From Maricaulis sp048270095 (GTDB taxonomy: Bacteria; Pseudomonadota; Alphaproteobacteria; Caulobacterales; Maricaulaceae): a stretch of DNA of 53,988 nt. Below the pieces are notes generated by a model. The model was given only the letters and a program-made list of their open reading frames with translations, was not told the origin of the DNA and made no database searches. Below, piece after piece: positions 25,340-32,752 of this stretch; positions within the stretch are counted from its first letter, which is position 1; every line of letters starts with the position of its first letter. A program made the translations under genes and the position numbers. The stretch covers positions 1 to 53,988 of the forward strand of contig NZ_JBLWTL010000020.1 in assembly GCF_048270095.1 (NCBI RefSeq), in the 5' to 3' direction.

Positions 25340-25366
25340 GACGGGCGGCCTGGCCGCCGGTCGCGA
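25340..25366. terminator. Palindromic hairpin between convergent genes
   Basis: The stretch GGCGGCC-T-GGCCGCC, flanked by CGAC and GTCG, is almost a perfect palindrome between the DUF2125 stop and the hisC stop. There is no T run, so a bidirectional terminator is only a guess. Confidence 0.4.
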
Positions 25367-26455
25367 TCAATGCCCCATGAACTCGGTCAGCGCATCCACC
25401 AGCCGCCGGTTTTCCGCTTCCTTGCCGACCGTGATGCGCAACGCATCGGGCAAGCCATAAGGCGCGACTCCGCGGACGATCAGCCCGTTCCGGGTCAGGA
25501 AGGCATCGGCATCCGCGGCCGTTTTTCCGGCCGTTTGCGGGAAATGCACCAACACGAAATTACACACGCTCGGCGTCACCTCCAGACCGAGCCCGCCAAT
25601 CTGCTGGCGCAGGAAATCAACCCAGCTCGCATTGTGCTGCGCCGAACGCTGCATGAAATCGCGATCGGCAATCGCCGCGGCCCCGGCTTCGATCGCCGGC
25701 AGATTGACATTGAACGGCCCACGCACCCGGTTGAGCACGTCGATAATGGCCTTGGAGCCATAACCCCAGCCCAGGCGCAGACCGGCCAGACCATGGATCT
25801 TGGAGAAGGTTCGCGTCACGATGACATCATCACGCTCGCGCGCCAGCGCCATGCCGGAATCATAATCCTCGGCGTCGACGAATTCGGTGTAGGCGGCGTC
25901 GATCACCAGCAGGGTGGTCGGCGGCAACGCGTCCCGCAGACGGCGGATCTCGGCGTCGGGGATATAGGTGCCGGTCGGGTTATTGGGGTTGGCGATGAAG
26001 ACGATCCGGGTGTCGTCCCCGGCCGCGGCGATGACGGCATCGACGTCGGTCGTATAGCCACGCTCGGGAGCCGAGACGAGGCGGGCACAGCTCTGCATCG
26101 CGACCAGGCGGTAGACCAGGAAGCCGTATTGCGACTGGACGACCTTGTCGCCCGGATTGAGATAGGCGCGACCGAGCAATTGCAGGATTTCATCGGAGCC
26201 CGTGCCGCAGACGATATGGTCGGCATCAATCCCCTCTTCCCGGGCAATGGCATCGCGCAGACGGCTCGCGCCACCATCGGGATAGCGATGCAGGCGTGAG
26301 GCGGCAGTCTCGAAGGCCTTCACGGCCTTGAGCGAACAGCCGAGCGCATTCTCGTTCGAGGAGAGCTTGGCTGGATTGGCCACCCCCGGCGCATCAGCAG
26401 CGCCCGGCTTATAGGGCTGAATGTCGAGAATGCCGGCGCGCGGTTCGATGGCCAT
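25367..26455 (-). CDS. hisC: Histidinol-phosphate aminotransferase
   Basis: A 362-residue class I/II PLP aminotransferase. SSNENALG at 32-39 is the hisC-type substrate/cofactor loop, ANPNNPTGT at 155-163 and the DAAYTEF block at 186-192 bind PLP, and TRTFSKIHGLAGLRLGW holds the Schiff-base lysine (Lys219). It makes L-histidinol phosphate from imidazole acetol phosphate and may also act on aromatic amino acids. AGGAAA precedes the ATG. It is the second gene of a unit begun by the methyltransferase (nine-base gap). Confidence 0.94.
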   Translation of the reverse strand: MAIEPRAGILDIQPYKPGAADAPGVANPAKLSSNENALGCSLKAVKAFETAASRLHRYPDGGASRLRDAIAREEGIDADHIVCGTGSDEILQLLGRAYLNPGDKVVQSQYGFLVYRLVAMQSCARLVSAPERGYTTDVDAVIAAAGDDTRIVFIANPNNPTGTYIPDAEIRRLRDALPPTTLLVIDAAYTEFVDAEDYDSGMALARERDDVIVTRTFSKIHGLAGLRLGWGYGSKAIIDVLNRVRGPFNVNLPAIEAGAAAIADRDFMQRSAQHNASWVDFLRQQIGGLGLEVTPSVCNFVLVHFPQTAGKTAADADAFLTRNGLIVRGVAPYGLPDALRITVGKEAENRRLVDALTEFMGH

Positions 26456-26464
26456 GGGATTTCC

Positions 26465-27223
26465 TCAGCTGTCCGAAAGGTCGGAAGGATTGTCGTGACG
26501 GGATAACGCGGGGCGGGTTTGCGCTTCAAGGGGTTTGGCGCGGACGCGCGCAGTTGCCGGGCGTGGACGCAGTGCCATGGTGCGCTTCACGGCTTCGACC
26601 AGCACCACACCACCGAGCGCCGGCCAGGCCCTTTCACCCGTCTCCTCCCACATCCGCGCGATACGCGTATGGGTGCTCCACTTCCAGGGCGGCGCATAGA
26701 GGGCACGCGACCAGGCGGTCGGCTCGAAGAGTGCATCATTGAGCAATTGTGACAGTTGGGCCCGGGAGAAAGGCCGACCATGACCGAAGGGCGTTGAGTC
26801 CAGCCAGGCCCAGATGCCAGATCTCGCAGCGGTGACAATCACCACGCGGCCTTCCGGCGCCAGCACTCGCCAGATTTCCCGCAACGTCGCCTGTAGCGAA
26901 TCGGCCTCTTCCAACGCGTGAACCAGTAGTACGCGGTCGAACACGGCCTCGGAAAAGGGGAGATGCGTCTCGTCACCCATCGCAATACCGGAACAGGCCG
27001 TGCCGGAAATTACAGCGCCCTGGGACGCTGGCATGAAGCAGACACTGCGCCGGGCGGTTTCGCGATAAGGTTCCAGATAGGGCGTAGCGAAACCGAGACC
27101 GAGCAGATCGAGATCCTTGGCGTCCGGCCAGATTGCAGCCAGACGGCGGCCGATCATCTCGCGCGCCACCAGGCCCTGGCGGCTGCGATAGAAACGGTCC
27201 AGTTCAAGAGCTTCGCGACGCAC
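26465..27223 (-). CDS. SAM-dependent methyltransferase (class I)
   Basis: A 252-residue protein with a GTG start at 27223. The Rossmann-type SAM-binding region is recognisable but degenerate: motif I reads LLGLGFATPY instead of the usual DxGxGxG, followed by an acidic GDETHLPFSEAVFDRVLLVHALEE (motif II/III area) and LREIWRVLAPEGRVVIVTA (motif IV to post-motif). The protein sits divergent from gloB, a partnership common in alphaproteobacteria. The substrate is unknown; the tail beyond residue 210 is basic and proline-rich. Confidence 0.8.
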   Translation of the reverse strand: MRREALELDRFYRSRQGLVAREMIGRRLAAIWPDAKDLDLLGLGFATPYLEPYRETARRSVCFMPASQGAVISGTACSGIAMGDETHLPFSEAVFDRVLLVHALEEADSLQATLREIWRVLAPEGRVVIVTAARSGIWAWLDSTPFGHGRPFSRAQLSQLLNDALFEPTAWSRALYAPPWKWSTHTRIARMWEETGERAWPALGGVVLVEAVKRTMALRPRPATARVRAKPLEAQTRPALSRHDNPSDLSDS

Positions 27224-27296
27224 CCTTCACACTCCACGGTTTTACCCCGATCATGGGGTTTCCAGCGCAACACTAACCATAGCGGCGAAATCGACA

Positions 27297-28067
27297 ATGA
27301 GCGAACTGAGCATCCGGCAATTTCCCTGCCTGTCCGACAATTACGGCTTTCTCATCCACGATGCGGCAAGCGGTGAAACCGCCACGATCGACACGCCGGA
27401 TCCGGAACGAATCCTGGCCGAGGCGAAAGCGGCTGGCTGGACAATTACGCAGATCTGGAACACGCATCATCATTTCGATCATGCTGGCGGCAATGCCGCG
27501 ATCAGGGCGGCGACCGGCGCGCGCATCGTGGCACCCGGCTATGAAGCCGATCGCATCCCCGGCATCGACCAGCCGGTCCATGATGGGGACAGCGTCTGGC
27601 TCGGGAAGATCGACGCGAAAGTGATCTTCACGCCCGGCCATACCAGCGGGCATATTGTCTACAGCCTTCCGGACGAAGGAGTCGCCTTCGTCGGCGACAC
27701 CCTGTTCGCGCTGGGTTGCGGTCGTCTGTTCGAGGGCACGCCGGAGCAAATGTGGACAAGCCTGTCGCGACTGTCGGCGCTGCCGGACGACACGGTCATC
27801 TATTGCGCCCATGAATACACCCAGGCCAATGCCCGCTTCGCGCTGAGCGTCGATCCGGATAATCCCGCACTGCGGGCCTATGCCGCCAATGTCGATGCCC
27901 GGCGCGCGCGCGGCGAAGCGACCATCCCGACGACGATCGCAGCCGAGAAGGCCGCCAATCCCTTCCTGCGGCCCGCTGACCGCGCCATCCGCAGCCGGCT
28001 TGGCCGGGCCGATGCCAGCGATGCCGAGGTATTTGCCGAAATCCGCCGCCGCAAGGATGCATTCTGA
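27297..28067 (+). CDS. gloB: Hydroxyacylglutathione hydrolase (glyoxalase II)
   Basis: A 256-residue metallo-beta-lactamase-fold enzyme. THHHFDH at 56-62 is the metal-binding signature, PGHTSGH near 115 and VGDTLFALGCGRLFEGT (aspartate bridging ligand) complete the site, and HEYTQAN near 167 ends it. The last 60 residues include the glutathione-binding FLRP. It hydrolyses S-lactoylglutathione to lactate and glutathione in methylglyoxal detoxification. The stop overlaps the next gene start. Confidence 0.96.
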   Translation: MSELSIRQFPCLSDNYGFLIHDAASGETATIDTPDPERILAEAKAAGWTITQIWNTHHHFDHAGGNAAIRAATGARIVAPGYEADRIPGIDQPVHDGDSVWLGKIDAKVIFTPGHTSGHIVYSLPDEGVAFVGDTLFALGCGRLFEGTPEQMWTSLSRLSALPDDTVIYCAHEYTQANARFALSVDPDNPALRAYAANVDARRARGEATIPTTIAAEKAANPFLRPADRAIRSRLGRADASDAEVFAEIRRRKDAF

Positions 28068-28501
28068 TGGCCACGGCCGGCGCCATCATCCAGGCCCTCG
28101 GCATGCAACCGCATCCGGAGGGTGGCTGGTATGTGGAAACCTGGCGCGATGCAGAAGGCCCCGACGGGCGCTCGCGCGGGACGGCGATCTACTATCTGCT
28201 GGAAGCCGGTGATCGCTCACACTGGCACCGCGTCGATGCGACCGAAATCTGGCACTGGCATGCCGGAGCGGCGCTGCAGCTGGATCTCAGCGCGGATGGC
28301 CGGCAGCAGACCGGTGTCACACTCGGGCCGGAAATTGAAACGGGTCAGCGGCCACAGGCGCTGGTGAGCCCGCATGTCTGGCAGAGCGCGCACTCACTGG
28401 GCCCATGGACCCTAGCCGGTTGCACAGTCACGCCAGGCTTCGAGTTCTCGGGGTTTGAAATGGCGGAACCAGGCTGGCAACCCGGCAAGTCGCGGTCCTG
28501 A
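28067..28501 (+). CDS. Cupin family-5 (DUF985) protein
   Basis: A 144-residue cupin. The marks are HPEGGWYVETW at the start, TAIYYLLEAGDRSHWHRVDATEIWHWHAG in the middle (the metal-binding histidines of the barrel) and a VSPHVWQSAHSLGPWTLAGCTVTPGFEFSGFEM-type end, of which short parts are quoted. This DUF985 group is related to sugar-binding and isomerase-like cupins; the function is not known. Its ATG overlaps the gloB stop, so it is in the gloB operon. Confidence 0.88.
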   Translation: MATAGAIIQALGMQPHPEGGWYVETWRDAEGPDGRSRGTAIYYLLEAGDRSHWHRVDATEIWHWHAGAALQLDLSADGRQQTGVTLGPEIETGQRPQALVSPHVWQSAHSLGPWTLAGCTVTPGFEFSGFEMAEPGWQPGKSRS

Positions 28502-29236
28502 TCAGGTCGGCCAGTCTTCTGCCAGCAAGGCGCGGGCAATGAAAGCCGAAGAAGAACGGCCAGCGAAGCCGTATTCCGGAGCGATCACGACGACAAGACT
28601 TTCGCCGCGCCGATAGGCTGCGGGCTGTTCACCGATCGAGATTTCGACCCGGTCGATACCGCGCAGACGCCGGCGCTCATTGCGCACCGAGCGAAAGGCC
28701 AGGGCCACCATATGCAGGCTGTCGTGCTGGACGCCCAGCCCGGCGCGCGGTGCGGGGGCGTAGCCAACCGAAATACTGCGGTCCAGCTCGGCCGTCAGCT
28801 CATTGGCCAGATCCTCCGCCCGCAACCGCACTTCTTCGGTCGAGCGCGGCGCCGGGGCGAGCCCGCCAGCCTCGCTGGCGAAATCGGCGATCACGCCATT
28901 GGGGGCATCGGTCGGAAAATAGGTCGCGCCACCCAGCCCCGTCAGACGAACAACTTCGCGGCCGGTATCGGTCACATAGGCCGTTCCCCCGCCCGGCGCA
29001 CGATTGGCGAACAGGACCAGAACCTCGCCCGTCGGATCGTCGCGTTCGCTCAGCAGGGCAACCGTGTTCGACCGGTCGAACAGAAAGAACTCGCCGGTAT
29101 CAGCGCGCTGATACCAGCCCACGACTTCCTGGGCCCGCTCATTGCGAAGCAGGCGGTCGCGCAACGGGTTTTGAAACCCGATGGCGGCACCCGCGCACAA
29201 GGCCGCGGTCAGGATTACAATCAGAAAACGGATCAT
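28502..29236 (-). CDS. Secreted hypothetical protein (DUF4908-like)
   Basis: A roughly 244-residue protein with a signal helix (LIVILTAALCAGAAIGF) and a mature domain of mixed sheet and helix. I think it belongs to the alphaproteobacterial DUF4908 group, but this is memory-based. Conserved-looking pieces are HMVALAFRSVRNERRRLRGIDRV and VVVIAPEYGFAGRSS-like stretches. No catalytic motif stands out. The start is uncertain: ATGs at 29248 and 29236 are both plausible and neither has a good ribosome-binding site. It converges on the cupin gene with no gap. Confidence 0.6.
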   Translation of the reverse strand: MIRFLIVILTAALCAGAAIGFQNPLRDRLLRNERAQEVVGWYQRADTGEFFLFDRSNTVALLSERDDPTGEVLVLFANRAPGGGTAYVTDTGREVVRLTGLGGATYFPTDAPNGVIADFASEAGGLAPAPRSTEEVRLRAEDLANELTAELDRSISVGYAPAPRAGLGVQHDSLHMVALAFRSVRNERRRLRGIDRVEISIGEQPAAYRRGESLVVVIAPEYGFAGRSSSAFIARALLAEDWPT

Positions 29237-29294
29237 CGAGGACAGCATTGACACTGGCAAGACGGCAATTTTTGGGCAGACGCCCGGCCAATGG

Positions 29295-30020
29295 TCATGC
29301 CATGTACTGCCCGCCGTTAATCGTCAGCACCGATCCAGTCATGAATCCGGCGGCGTCGGAAGCCAGATAGGTCACCAGGCCACCGATTTCCGCGGCTTCA
29401 CCGAGCCGGTTGACCGGAATACCGGCGATGATCGATTGCAGGACATTGGCCGGCACCGCGGCGACCATTTCGGTATTGATATAGCCCGGGGCGATGCAAT
29501 TGACCGTGATACCCTTGCGAGCGGTTTCCTGCGCAAGGGCCTTGGTGAACCCGATCACGCCAGCCTTTGCGGCCGAGTAATTGACCTGGCCCATCTGGCC
29601 CTTCTGGCCGTTGATCGAGGAAATATTGATAATGCGTCCGAAACCACGCTCGCGCATGCCATCGATGACTGGTCGCGTCATGTTGAACATCGAGTTCAGA
29701 TCGATCCGGATGACGTCATTCCAGTCGTCCGGCGTCATCTTGTGGAACATGCCATCGCGCGTGATGCCGGCATTATTGACCAGAATGTCAAAGGGGGCGC
29801 CGGCCTTGGCCTCGGCCGCAGCGATACCGTCAACACAGGACTGGTAGTCGCCGACATCCCATTTCACGGCGCCGATTCCGGTTTCCGCAGTGAAGGATTT
29901 TGCTGCCTCTTCATTGCCGGCATAGTTCGCAACAACCGTATATCCTGCCGCCTTGAGCTCAAGACAAATGGCCGCCCCGATACCCCGGGTTCCGCCTGTA
30001 ACCAGCGCTGTGCGTGTCAT
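29295..30020 (-). CDS. phaB: Acetoacetyl-CoA reductase
   Basis: A 241-residue short-chain dehydrogenase of the PhaB type, the usual length. TGGTRGIG at 8-15 binds the NADPH nucleotide, NNAG (82-85) stabilises the core, and the catalytic set is Ser135, Tyr148 and Lys152 in NISSINGQKG and YSAAK. Ending GGLVTYLASDAAGFMTGSVLTINGGQYMA-type residues are PhaB-specific. It makes (R)-3-hydroxybutyryl-CoA for polyhydroxybutyrate. The ATG at 30020 has GGGGA upstream. It is divergent from phaR. Confidence 0.94.
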   Translation of the reverse strand: MTRTALVTGGTRGIGAAICLELKAAGYTVVANYAGNEEAAKSFTAETGIGAVKWDVGDYQSCVDGIAAAEAKAGAPFDILVNNAGITRDGMFHKMTPDDWNDVIRIDLNSMFNMTRPVIDGMRERGFGRIINISSINGQKGQMGQVNYSAAKAGVIGFTKALAQETARKGITVNCIAPGYINTEMVAAVPANVLQSIIAGIPVNRLGEAAEIGGLVTYLASDAAGFMTGSVLTINGGQYMA

Positions 30021-30072
30021 ATTCAATCCCCAAATTCTTGTTCTTGAGTTGAGCATTAAGTCTTCGCGCTTG

Positions 30073-30089
30073 CAGCAGACCACTTGCTG
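30073..30089. promoter_or_regulatory. Inverted repeat in the phaB/phaR divergent gap
   Basis: CAGCA (30073-30077) and TGCTG (30085-30089) with a seven-base spacer, within the 157-base gap between phaB and phaR. It resembles the CTGC/GCAG type of site reported for PhaR in Paracoccus, but is not a perfect match; PhaR autoregulation here is inferred. Confidence 0.35.
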
Positions 30090-30177
30090 AGCGTAAACCC
30101 TAATGAAATAGGTGCGCGTCCGTGTCGAGCGAATATCGAGAACGGAGCGCGCATTCTACACGAATAGGGGAAACGCT

Positions 30178-30777
30178 GTGAGTAAAACCAAAGGCAGCAA
30201 GTCGGAAATCATCATCAAGAAATACGCCAACCGGCGCTTGTATGACACCTCGACCAGCCAATACGTGACCCTCGACCATTTGCGGGACCTCGTGAAGAAG
30301 GGCGTCCATTTCCAGGTGATCGACGCGAAGAGCGGCGAAGACCTGACGCATGGCGTGCTGGCCCAGATCATCTTCGAAGAAGAATCGCGCGGCGCCAATC
30401 TTCTGCCTGTCGACTTTCTGCGACAGCTGATCGGGTTTTATGGCGACAGCCTGCAGAGCGTCGTGCCGGGCTATCTGCAGATGTCGATGAATAATTTCAC
30501 GCAGCAACAGGAAGAATACCGCACCAAGGTCGGCGAGGCGATGATGTCGCCGCAAGCCACCATGGCGCTGATAGAGGAACAGACCCGGCGCAATATGGAA
30601 GCCTTCGGCAAGACCATGCGCATGTTCACGCCCTTTGTCCCGACCACGGGGCCGGAAGCGCATGAGGCTGATGCCCCGGCGGCGGCCCGGGACGACGAGG
30701 ACGATATCGCACGGATGCGCGACGAGCTCGACGATATGCGCGCCAAGCTCGACCAGATTCTCAAGGCCAAGGACTAG
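30178..30777 (+). CDS. phaR: Polyhydroxyalkanoate synthesis repressor
   Basis: A 199-residue regulator starting with GTG behind AGGGGA. The N-terminal DNA-binding region is the PHB_acc_N signature (IIIKKYANRRLYDTSTSQYV), followed by the PHB_acc block LTHGVLAQIIFEEESRG, which is thought to sense PHB. The tail is acidic with a short coiled coil (DDMRAKLDQILKAKD). In known species PhaR represses phasin and its own gene until polymer is formed. Divergent arrangement with phaB matches a regulatory pair. No phaA or phaC is in the window. Confidence 0.94.
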   Translation: MSKTKGSKSEIIIKKYANRRLYDTSTSQYVTLDHLRDLVKKGVHFQVIDAKSGEDLTHGVLAQIIFEEESRGANLLPVDFLRQLIGFYGDSLQSVVPGYLQMSMNNFTQQQEEYRTKVGEAMMSPQATMALIEEQTRRNMEAFGKTMRMFTPFVPTTGPEAHEADAPAAARDDEDDIARMRDELDDMRAKLDQILKAKD

Positions 30778-30939
30778 GCAAGCGCGCCTTCCACCTGACG
30801 CCACACCCGCCGGAAACAGTCCGGCCGCCGCCGGGTCGCGTTAAGACTTTCGTATCATTTCAGATCAGCGCACGGGCCAGATGACCCCAATCCGGACGGG
30901 AAACCGCCGTCCGGTTCGCTTTTGCGACCAGAATCATGG
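30778..30939. other. Intergenic stretch with a hairpin
   Basis: After phaR there is no gene for about 200 bases. CCGGACGG (30892-30899) and CCGTCCGG (30907-30914) form an 8-bp hairpin followed by a weak T-rich stretch, a possible late terminator. The rest shows no coding pattern. Confidence 0.4.
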
Positions 30940-30954
30940 TTAATGAGGCGTTAA
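30940..30954 (+). promoter_or_regulatory. CtrA-type box (TTAA-N7-TTAA)
   Basis: TTAA (30940-30943), seven bases, TTAA (30951-30954): an exact match to the full CtrA binding consensus of Caulobacter-related bacteria. It ends 31 bases before the ATG at 30986, where it would overlap or flank a promoter. Cell-cycle control of the next gene is inferred. Confidence 0.6.
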
Positions 30955-30985
30955 AGTCTGGCATCCCCCTTGCGAGGGTATTGAT

Positions 30986-31312
30986 ATGATCACGATCCGC
31001 AGCCCATATCCTGTCCCGACCCTGACCAGCCGGCGTATTGAGCCAGCGGGTTCGGCATGCGGGTCGAATGATCGCCAGCCGCGGCAAGACCGCGCCCATG
31101 CTCCTGTCCCGACCCCGCATTCCACTCCGGCCCAGCCGCAGTCGTCTGTGAGGGCGCAGGTCGCCCCGGCTGAGCTTATTGTCCAGATCATCGCCGGAAC
31201 GCCGCGCCGCGGCATACGCGCCGAAAACAGCGAGCAGGCCCGCTATCGCCGCGCCTATCATCAGGCGACACAAAAAAGCGCGCCGCCCCCGCAATGGGAG
31301 CGACGCGCCTGA
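30986..31312 (+). CDS. Small hypothetical protein behind a CtrA box
   Basis: A 108-residue protein with no family I can name. It is basic (many Arg), proline-rich in the first half (PVPTPHSTPAQP), with a predicted amphipathic helical second half (APAELIVQIIAGTPRRGIRA, then SEQARYRRAYHQA). This type of disordered start and helical end is seen in several small alphaproteobacterial proteins. The start ATG follows a GAGGGTATTGAT leader. A 27-codon ORF overlaps its stop by ATGA. An antisense frame over the same DNA is rejected: it is poorly coding and lacks a start. Confidence 0.6.
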   Translation: MITIRSPYPVPTLTSRRIEPAGSACGSNDRQPRQDRAHAPVPTPHSTPAQPQSSVRAQVAPAELIVQIIAGTPRRGIRAENSEQARYRRAYHQATQKSAPPPQWERRA

Positions 31313-31395
31313 TGGTGACCGACGCAATCCTGCGCCGCCTTGGCTTCTGGTGCGACGCCGCCTTTGGCGCCGGCCTGGTCTTCGTACTGTTCTAG
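31312..31395 (+). CDS. Candidate 27-residue membrane micro-protein
   Basis: The ATG overlaps the TGA of the preceding gene (ATGA at 31309-31314 region) and the ORF ends at TAG 31393-31395. It begins MVTDAILRRLGFWCDAAFG and ends in a short hydrophobic stretch (GAGLVFVLF), a plausible small membrane segment. Third positions are almost all G or C, which argues for selection on codons. Its last bases share CTAG with the stop of the convergent minus-strand gene at 31392. Function unknown. Confidence 0.55.
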   Translation: MVTDAILRRLGFWCDAAFGAGLVFVLF

Positions 31396-31901
31396 CCTTC
31401 GCCGCCAACCGCGAGGTCGCGACGGGCTGCGACGACCGTGACAACAAAGCCGCCAACCGTATCCATCAGCGTCATCAGGGTGAGCAGGAAGAAGGCCGAT
31501 GTGCCGAATTTCCCGACCAGCAGGAAGAGCGCCATCGCGACGACGAAAACGGCCATGGACAGACCGTGATTGATGATCGTCGCTGTGCCGGAACCGGCCG
31601 CCTTGATCTGTTCGATGAACAGGAAAAACATCCCGACGATCACGAGAAAGTCGCCCAGAGGCAAGCTCCAGGGGCCTGAGACCATCGGAATCCGGAACAC
31701 GGTCCAGTCAAGGGCCAGTGCCATCGAAGCCTGGTCGGCACCGCCAAAAACAAAGGCGATAACGACATAGATGATGACCGGAATGATCATCAGTGGAAAT
31801 ACATTGAACATTGAACTCTTCCCCTTGGCAGGGCCGCCTCGCTGTGCGCGATTGGCAGCCATCATACCCAACATTACACCATTATCCCCGCCACCTGACA
31901 T
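31392..31901 (-). CDS. Four-helix membrane protein of unknown function
   Basis: A 169-residue protein with a glycine-rich cytoplasmic start and four hydrophobic stretches (about 32-52, 76-96, 106-126 and 130-155). No family was recognised; it does not match the lipid-A-disaccharide synthase N-terminal domain that often accompanies similar glycosyltransferases. GAGGA precedes the ATG at 31901. It follows a family-2 glycosyltransferase by 13 bases on the same strand, suggesting work in lipid-linked sugar transfer. Confidence 0.72.
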   Translation of the reverse strand: MSGGGDNGVMLGMMAANRAQRGGPAKGKSSMFNVFPLMIIPVIIYVVIAFVFGGADQASMALALDWTVFRIPMVSGPWSLPLGDFLVIVGMFFLFIEQIKAAGSGTATIINHGLSMAVFVVAMALFLLVGKFGTSAFFLLTLMTLMDTVGGFVVTVVAARRDLAVGGEG

Positions 31902-31914
31902 AATCAGATCCTCA

Positions 31915-32649
31915 CTATAACTCGTCTGAACCCCGCGGGTTCCGCGCTCGTGAATTTAACCACATCATTCCCATCATGTCTGTCAAAGAGGCGAAAAGAC
32001 GACCAAAATTCGTATATTTCGACGCGCCAATGGTGCGGTGACGGTGGCTGACGGGGCGGAATTCGCACAAATATCCCTCGCGATTCATCAGCGCCGGCAG
32101 GAAGCGGTGCTGATGATCGAAAAAGGGAAGCTGCAAATAAACATGTCGTTTGAAGGCCTTGAGGCCGCAGCCTGTATCATTGCAATTATCATTGAGCATG
32201 CGCTTGCGGATACCATTGCCGAAACGCGAGGCGAATTTCTTCCAGGCTGAATCCTGCCGGTTCTGACTGCGGTCGCCGCCGACCAGACCGAGATTTTCCG
32301 GTGCATCAACGCGCATCAGGGCTTCGATCACGATCGGCAGACCGTCCGGCGGGTTCTGGCCGTCGCCGTCCAGCGTCGCGACAATGGCGCCGCGGGCCTG
32401 CATCACACCGGTCCGCACCGAGCGCGACTGACCAGCATTATTGCGATGCCCGATGACGCGCAGCATCGGCAATTCGTCTTTTGCGGCAATCAGTTCGGCG
32501 CGGGTGCCGTCGGTCGAGCAATCATCGACGAACAGGATTTCGAAATTGCGGCCATCGAGTGCGGCAGCGATTTCGCGCGCCAGCGGCACAACATTGCCAG
32601 CCTCATTATAGGCGGGCACAACGACGGAGATATCAGGGGTCTGACTCAT
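31915..32649 (-). CDS. Family 2 glycosyltransferase (dolichol-phosphate-mannose synthase-like)
   Basis: A 244-residue GT2 enzyme without C-terminal membrane helices. VVVPAYNEAGNV opens the nucleotide-binding fold, FVDDCSTDGT holds the first acidic pair, and DGDGQNPPD (DXD at Asp94 and Asp96) binds metal and sugar nucleotide. The SHRHRTIGASKYTN stretch fits polyprenyl-phosphate transferases such as DPM1/ArnC-type, so it probably charges undecaprenyl phosphate with a sugar. That feeds the ArnT-like transferase divergent from it. Coupled to the four-helix protein. Confidence 0.88.
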   Translation of the reverse strand: MSQTPDISVVVPAYNEAGNVVPLAREIAAALDGRNFEILFVDDCSTDGTRAELIAAKDELPMLRVIGHRNNAGQSRSVRTGVMQARGAIVATLDGDGQNPPDGLPIVIEALMRVDAPENLGLVGGDRSQNRQDSAWKKFASRFGNGIRKRMLNDNCNDTGCGLKAFKRHVYLQLPFFDHQHRFLPALMNREGYLCEFRPVSHRHRTIGASKYTNFGRLFASLTDMMGMMWLNSRARNPRGSDEL

Positions 32650-32752
32650 AAGGGGTTCTGCTTGCGCTTGCGGAAAACGGGGTCTGCTTTACATACCGCG
32701 TCTAGCACATGACGCGAGGGGTTTCACAGCCCTGCGACCATTGGAGACTTTC

